From an uncultured Pirellulaceae bacterium (lineage in GTDB: Bacteria; Planctomycetota; Planctomycetia; Pirellulales; Pirellulaceae), in assembly GCA_934255105.1 (NCBI GenBank), contig CAKQNH010000103.1, positions 1 through 10,053 of the forward strand: 10,053 bases of DNA, read 5' to 3'. The position numbers and the translations under genes were made by a program. How positions within the stretch are numbered: the first letter of the stretch is position 1; each line of letters begins with the position of its first letter. The notes beneath the pieces were generated by a model, which saw only the letters and a list, made by a program, of their open reading frames with translations, was not told the DNA's origin and ran no database searches. This document shows, piece by piece, positions 6,696 through 10,053 of this stretch.

Positions 6696-6931
6696 CGCTT
6701 CGCGACTAAATCATGCAAACGTGGCTTCGCGACTAAATCATGCAGACGTGGCTTCGCGACTAAATCATGCAGACGTGGCTATGCGACTACATCATGCAGA
6801 CGTGGCTATGCGACTAAATCGTGCTGATGGGGCTGGGCGACTAAATTGTGGTGATGGGGCTGGGCGACTAAATTGTGGTGACGTAGCTGGGCGACTAAAT
6901 TGTGGTGATGAGGATTCGGGCGACTATTACG
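6696..6931 (+). repeat. 27-bp tandem repeat array, about 8-9 units
   Basis: The anchor CGACTAAAT recurs at 6703, 6730, 6757, then CGACTACAT at 6784, then again at 6811, 6838, 6865 and 6892, all exactly 27 nt apart, with a last degenerate copy at 6921 (29 nt). Units change progressively from GCTTCGCGACTAAATCATGC on the left to GCTGGGCGACTAAATTGTGG on the right. Because 27 is a multiple of three, one plus-strand frame stays open and reads as a 9-residue repeat (ASRLNHADV to AGRLNCGDV). The array ends about 5 nt from the stop codon of the DUF1080 gene on the other strand. Confidence 0.93.
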
Positions 6932-6935
6932 GTAG

Positions 6936-7643
6936 CTAATTATTGCTATTCAGATCTCGGATGCGAATGTGGCGATACCAAGCCTCGGTGGGTGGACCGG
7001 AATGGATCTGCAGCCCGATGATGCCAGAGCGAGCAATCTCGGCGTCTCGTTCGGTGTACTGGACCGTCGGATGCCCATTGACGAACAGATCGATCCTGTC
7101 ACCCACGGCGCGAATCCACAATTCGTTCCACTCCCCCTGCTTGACCCACCTGGGCAGCCGATCGGCGGGCCCCTCGGCCAACATCTTGTTGCGGCGAGAT
7201 TCGTCGTACAGCCCGCCCCACACCGGCCGGCCCCAAGCCTCCCCCACGTCGCATTGGTAGCCACTCACTTCATGATCGCCGGCAATCCGCGCCGAGCGAA
7301 ATTGCACACCTGCGTTATTCCCCTCGCCTTGCAGTTTGACTTCGAGCCGCAATTCAAAGTCGCCGTACGACTGTTTGGTACATAGAAATTCGTTGTTAGG
7401 GATTTTCTTTTCGAGCGAGCCAGCCACAATGGCCCCCTGCTCGACGCGAAAATGCTCCAGGTTTTCCTCCCAACCATCGAGCGTTTTCCCGTCGAAGAGC
7501 TGGACAAAACCCTGCTCTGGCGCTCTGCCTTGTGGATTGTCCTCGGAAGATGCATAGTTCACCGGTAAAACTATCAGCGATAAGCTCAAAATGCTGAGCA
7601 GGCCGGCAGTGCGTGTAAGAGCGGTTGTGAGAGCTGATTTCAT
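6936..7643 (-). CDS. Secreted DUF1080 (3-keto-disaccharide hydrolase-like) protein
   Basis: This 235-residue protein has a Sec signal peptide: basic MKSALTTALTRT, a hydrophobic core AGLLSILSLSLIVLPV (13-28) and probable cleavage near residues 31-34 (NYASSED). The rest is one DUF1080 domain, a concanavalin-like beta-sandwich: FVQLFDGKTLDGWE (46-59), FRVEQGAIVAG, GDFELRLEVKL (94-104), NAGVQFRS (110-117), VSGYQCDVGE (126-135), the conserved WGGLYDE region (142-148), EWNELWIRAVGDRIDLFVNG (171-190) and GLQIHSG (210-216). DUF1080 proteins are abundant in planctomycetes, and some members cleave 3-keto-sugars. Here only export and a carbohydrate-related role can be inferred. The start is supported by AGGAG at 7659-7655, 11 nt before the ATG. 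No sugar dehydrogenase or sulfatase neighbour is visible to narrow the substrate. The 27-bp repeat array begins just after its stop. Confidence 0.92.
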   Translation of the reverse strand: MKSALTTALTRTAGLLSILSLSLIVLPVNYASSEDNPQGRAPEQGFVQLFDGKTLDGWEENLEHFRVEQGAIVAGSLEKKIPNNEFLCTKQSYGDFELRLEVKLQGEGNNAGVQFRSARIAGDHEVSGYQCDVGEAWGRPVWGGLYDESRRNKMLAEGPADRLPRWVKQGEWNELWIRAVGDRIDLFVNGHPTVQYTERDAEIARSGIIGLQIHSGPPTEAWYRHIRIRDLNSNN

Positions 7644-7788
7644 GGCTGACTATACTCCTGAGAGCAGAACGAACTTCGGAAAGCGGGGAGGTGTCTAGAA
7701 CAAGATCGCGGCGAAGATACACATTAGTCCCCCAACCATCCTACACAGTCGGGCGGCGGACAAGTAGACTTGTCTGGCAGCGTTGATC
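7644..7788. other. Left part of divergent intergenic region, upstream of DUF1080 gene
   Basis: These 145 nt between the DUF1080 start and the repeat array should contain that gene's promoter. Apart from the AGGAG at 7659-7655 I cannot identify -10 or -35 boxes with confidence. GTAGACTTGTCTGGCAGC at about 7764-7781 looks like a decayed outer copy of the repeat unit that follows. Confidence 0.4.
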
Positions 7789-8189
7789 GTAGAACGATTG
7801 TCCCAACCGTTTCCAAAGCGCGTAGAACGATTGTCCCAACCGCTTTGCGAAGCCGTAGAACGGTTGTCCCAACCGTTTCCAAAGCAGTTGGGACAACTGC
7901 TCTACATTGATGCAATGTAGAACGATTGTCCCAACCGTTTCCGGAGCAGTTGGGACAACTGCTCTACTTTTGATGCAATGTAGAACGATTGTCCCAATCG
8001 TTTCCGGAGCAGTTGGGACAACTGCTCTACTTTTGATGCAATGTAGAACGATTGTCCCAATCGTTTCCGAAGCAGTTGGGACAACTGCTCTACGACTTTG
8101 TTTAAGCAGTTGGGACAACTGCTCTACATTGATGGAGCAGTTGGGACAACTGCCCTACTTTGATGAAGCAGTTGGGACAACTGCTCTAC
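7789..8189. repeat. Mirror-arranged array of two related palindromes upstream of ilvD
   Basis: Unit F is GTAGAACGATTGTCCCAA followed by Y-CGTTTCC and starts at 7789, 7822, 7855, 7917, 7980 and 8043. Unit R is AGCAGTTGGGACAACTGC followed by TCTAC and starts at 7883, 7945, 8008, 8071, 8105, 8136 and 8167. R is the reverse-complement relative of F, and each unit is itself a hairpin (AACGATTG-TCC-CAATCGTT; AGCAGTTG-GGA-CAACTGCT). The order is F, F, four F-R pairs with a 62-63 nt period, then R, R, R. Several short frames run through it on both strands (for example 7741-8118 minus and 7907-8440 plus) and are repeat translation, not genes. The array stops about 72 nt before the ilvD start. Its function is unknown. 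Confidence 0.93.
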
Positions 8190-8261
8190 TCTGGACGAAA
8201 ACTACCCAGCCAAACCGAAGCTATCCAGCAATCGAATACTTCCAACCCAATACATTCAAAC

Positions 8262-9938
8262 ATGACTCAAATCAACAAATACAGCAGTCGCATCACTCAA
8301 CCCAAGAGCCAAGGGGCTTCGCAGGCGATGCTTTACGCCACCGGCCTCACCCCCGAGGACATGAACAAGGCTCAGATCGGTATTGGCAGCGTGTGGTACG
8401 ATGGCAACTCTTGCAATATGCACCTGGGCAAATTGGCTGACGCTGTCAAAGAAGGGGTCGCCAAGGCGGGTATGGTAGGCATGCGGTTCAACACCATCGG
8501 CGTCTCCGATGGCATGTCGATGGGGACCGACGGCATGAGCTACTCGCTGCAGTCTCGCGATCTGATCGCCGACTCGTTCGAAACCATCATGGCTGCCCAG
8601 TGGTACGACGGTCTGATAGCTCTGCCGGGCTGCGACAAGAACATGCCTGGGTGTCTGATGGCGATGGGGCGTCTGAACCGCCCCTCCCTGATGGTCTATG
8701 GTGGCACGATTCGCGCCGGCAAATGGAACGGCCACTCGCTGGATATCGTCTCAGCTTTTCAATGTTATGGCCAGTATCTTTCGGGCGAGATCAGCGATGA
8801 AGAGCGCGAAGATATCGTGCGGCATGCCTGTCCAGGTGCGGGTGCCTGCGGTGGGATGTATACCGCCAACACGATGGCCTCGGCGATCGAAGCCTTGGGC
8901 ATGAGCCTCCCCTACAGCGGCTCCATCCCCGCCGAGGATCCAGCCAAGATTGACGAATGCCATCGCGCGGGCCAAGCTGTGCTGCACCTGCTGGAGAAGG
9001 ATATCAAGCCACGCGACATCATGACCCGCGAAGCCTTTGAAAATGCCATGGTCGTCGTCGTCGCTTTAGGAGGCTCGACCAACGCCGTGCTGCACTTGAT
9101 CGCCATGGCGCGCAGCGTCGACGTGCCGCTGACCATCGACGACTTTCAAGCGGTCAGCGACCGCGTCCCCTTTCTCGCCGACCTCAAGCCCAGTGGAAAA
9201 TTCGTCCAAGAGGATCTGCACTCGGTCGGCGGTACGCCCGCAGCCATGAAGTACCTGCTGGAGCAGGGTTTGCTCACAGGCGACTGCATGACGGTTACTG
9301 GAAAAACTCTGGGCGAAAACCTGCAGTCAGTACCTGGCTTAAAGGCAGGGCAAACCGTGGTCCACCCCATCGAAAACCCGATCAAGGCAACAGGGCACAT
9401 CCGCATCCTGCGCGGCAACCTTGCACCGGAGGGAGCGGTAGCCAAGATCACTGGTAAAGAGGGTTTGAAGTTTTCTGGCCCGGCCAAAGTCTTCGACAGC
9501 GAAGAACTGATGCTCAAGGCACTCGAGGATAAACAGATCGCCAAAGGTGACGTGATCATCATCCGCTACGAAGGGCCTCAAGGCGGCCCAGGGATGCCCG
9601 AAATGCTAACGCCCACATCGGCCATCATGGGTGCCGGACTGGGTAGCGACGTCGCACTACTTACCGATGGACGCTTCTCAGGTGGCTCCCATGGCTTCAT
9701 CGTCGGCCACATTACTCCCGAAGCCCAGACCGGCGGGCCGATAGCGCTGATTCAAACCGGCGACACCGTCACCATCGACGCCGAGACCAACCGGCTCGAC
9801 TTCGATGTCAGCTCGGCGGAGTTGACCAAGCGCCAGCAAGCGTGGAAGGCGCCGCCATTGAAGGCCACACGCGGCACGCTCTACAAATACATTAAGAACG
9901 TCAAATCCGCCTCGGAAGGCTGCGTGACGGACGAATAA
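8262..9938 (+). CDS. ilvD: Dihydroxy-acid dehydratase
   Basis: This 558-residue enzyme dehydrates 2,3-dihydroxy-isovalerate and 2,3-dihydroxy-3-methylvalerate to the 2-keto acids, the penultimate step of valine and isoleucine synthesis and on the route to leucine. The three iron-sulfur cysteines are Cys51 (DGNSCNMHL), Cys124 ([11 protein letters not shown]) and Cys196 ([16 protein letters not shown]). Metal-binding Asp83 is in [17 protein letters not shown], and Lys125 beside Cys124 is the lysine carbamylated in this family. The C-terminal domain has [13 protein letters not shown] (437-449) and [11 protein letters not shown] with catalytic Ser473. Spacing of Cys51 and Cys124 indicates the [2Fe-2S] IlvD type. 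The frame stays open back to 8160, but those 34 residues read through the repeat array; [20 protein letters not shown] is a normal N-terminus, so I start at 8262. No Shine-Dalgarno is visible, and the last 27 nt before the ATG lack G. The next gene begins 2 nt after the stop. No leader peptide or attenuator was recognised. Confidence 0.96.
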   Translation: MTQINKYSSRITQPKSQGASQAMLYATGLTPEDMNKAQIGIGSVWYDGNSCNMHLGKLADAVKEGVAKAGMVGMRFNTIGVSDGMSMGTDGMSYSLQSRDLIADSFETIMAAQWYDGLIALPGCDKNMPGCLMAMGRLNRPSLMVYGGTIRAGKWNGHSLDIVSAFQCYGQYLSGEISDEEREDIVRHACPGAGACGGMYTANTMASAIEALGMSLPYSGSIPAEDPAKIDECHRAGQAVLHLLEKDIKPRDIMTREAFENAMVVVVALGGSTNAVLHLIAMARSVDVPLTIDDFQAVSDRVPFLADLKPSGKFVQEDLHSVGGTPAAMKYLLEQGLLTGDCMTVTGKTLGENLQSVPGLKAGQTVVHPIENPIKATGHIRILRGNLAPEGAVAKITGKEGLKFSGPAKVFDSEELMLKALEDKQIAKGDVIIIRYEGPQGGPGMPEMLTPTSAIMGAGLGSDVALLTDGRFSGGSHGFIVGHITPEAQTGGPIALIQTGDTVTIDAETNRLDFDVSSAELTKRQQAWKAPPLKATRGTLYKYIKNVKSASEGCVTDE

Positions 9939-9940
9939 GC

Positions 9941-10053
9941 ATGCCGCGCAAACGGCGGAGACGCCCCAATTGGCCCTATCGATTCGCGTGGCTAGGACTC
10001 TGGCTGGCACTGCTGGGGTACGTCGGCTTGCAAACCGCCCTGCTGGCCAGCAC
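9941..10053 (+). CDS. Start of an unrecognised membrane-anchored protein, 3' end cut by window
   Basis: An ATG two bases after the ilvD stop opens a frame that runs to the right edge (37 codons). The visible N-terminus is strongly basic (MPRKRRRRPNWPYR). It is followed from about residue 15 by a hydrophobic stretch FAWLGLWLALLGYVGLQTALLA, typical of a single membrane anchor with the basic end in the cytoplasm. The 2-nt gap suggests it is translated together with ilvD, perhaps by coupling. No Shine-Dalgarno is apparent within the end of ilvD. I do not recognise the family, and too little is present to assign a function; the frame could also prove not to be a gene. Confidence 0.55.
   Translation, partial: MPRKRRRRPNWPYRFAWLGLWLALLGYVGLQTALLAS

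Noticed and set aside
6696..6939. Plus-strand frame encoding a 9-residue repeat peptide as a gene
   Set aside because: It is entirely the 27-bp tandem array, whose period is a multiple of three; there is no Shine-Dalgarno, no ATG at the start and no non-repeat domain. Kept only as a repeat and a low-level finding.
7741..8118. Minus-strand and plus-strand frames of 60-177 codons across the mirror array (including 7907-8440)
   Set aside because: They translate the palindromic repeats (SQLLRKRLGQSFY-type peptides) on both strands and in several frames, and the plus-strand one runs out of frame into ilvD.
8190..8261. Attenuator or leader peptide controlling ilvD
   Set aside because: No short frame rich in Ile/Val/Leu codons and no competing terminator hairpin was found in the 72 nt between the array and the start codon.

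Overview
The window reads as ordinary chromosome from a planctomycete, most likely of the Pirellula/Rhodopirellula kind. This is inferred from a secreted DUF1080 protein, weak or absent Shine-Dalgarno sites on several genes, and gene-sized gaps packed with short palindromic and tandem repeats. No 16S or other marker gene is present, so the assignment is an inference. No RNA gene, phage gene, transposase or CRISPR array was found.

Positions 1-5745 (all minus strand) hold a fatty-acid degradation cluster. In transcription order these are an acyl-CoA synthetase (5745-4228), a FadA-type thiolase 15 nt downstream (4212-3019), a hotdog-fold acyl-CoA thioesterase (2624-2127) and a FadB/FadJ-type enoyl-CoA hydratase/3-hydroxyacyl-CoA dehydrogenase that runs off the left edge (1876-1). 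Together they activate fatty acids, hydrate and oxidise the enoyl-CoA, cleave the 3-ketoacyl-CoA, and can release CoA from acyl chains. The acyl-CoA dehydrogenase step is not encoded in the window.

Positions 5887-7643 (minus strand) hold a HAD-superfamily phosphatase and a secreted DUF1080 (3-keto-disaccharide hydrolase-like) protein. The HAD gene has an 86-nt mRNA leader with no G at all.

Positions 7644-8261 are a divergent intergenic region dominated by a roughly 400-bp mirror-arranged palindrome array. From 8262 on, the plus strand carries ilvD (dihydroxy-acid dehydratase, branched-chain amino acid synthesis). Two bases later comes the start of a small, basic, membrane-anchored protein cut by the right edge.

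The unusual content is in the gaps. There are three compensated hairpins of one family (2798, 5825, 6662), a 22-bp tandem array (2837-2992), a 27-bp tandem array (6696-6931) and the mirror array (7789-8189). Three repeat clusters begin within about 5-30 nt downstream of a minus-strand stop codon. I see no convincing new multi-gene system. The best leads are the repeat architectures and the G-free leader.
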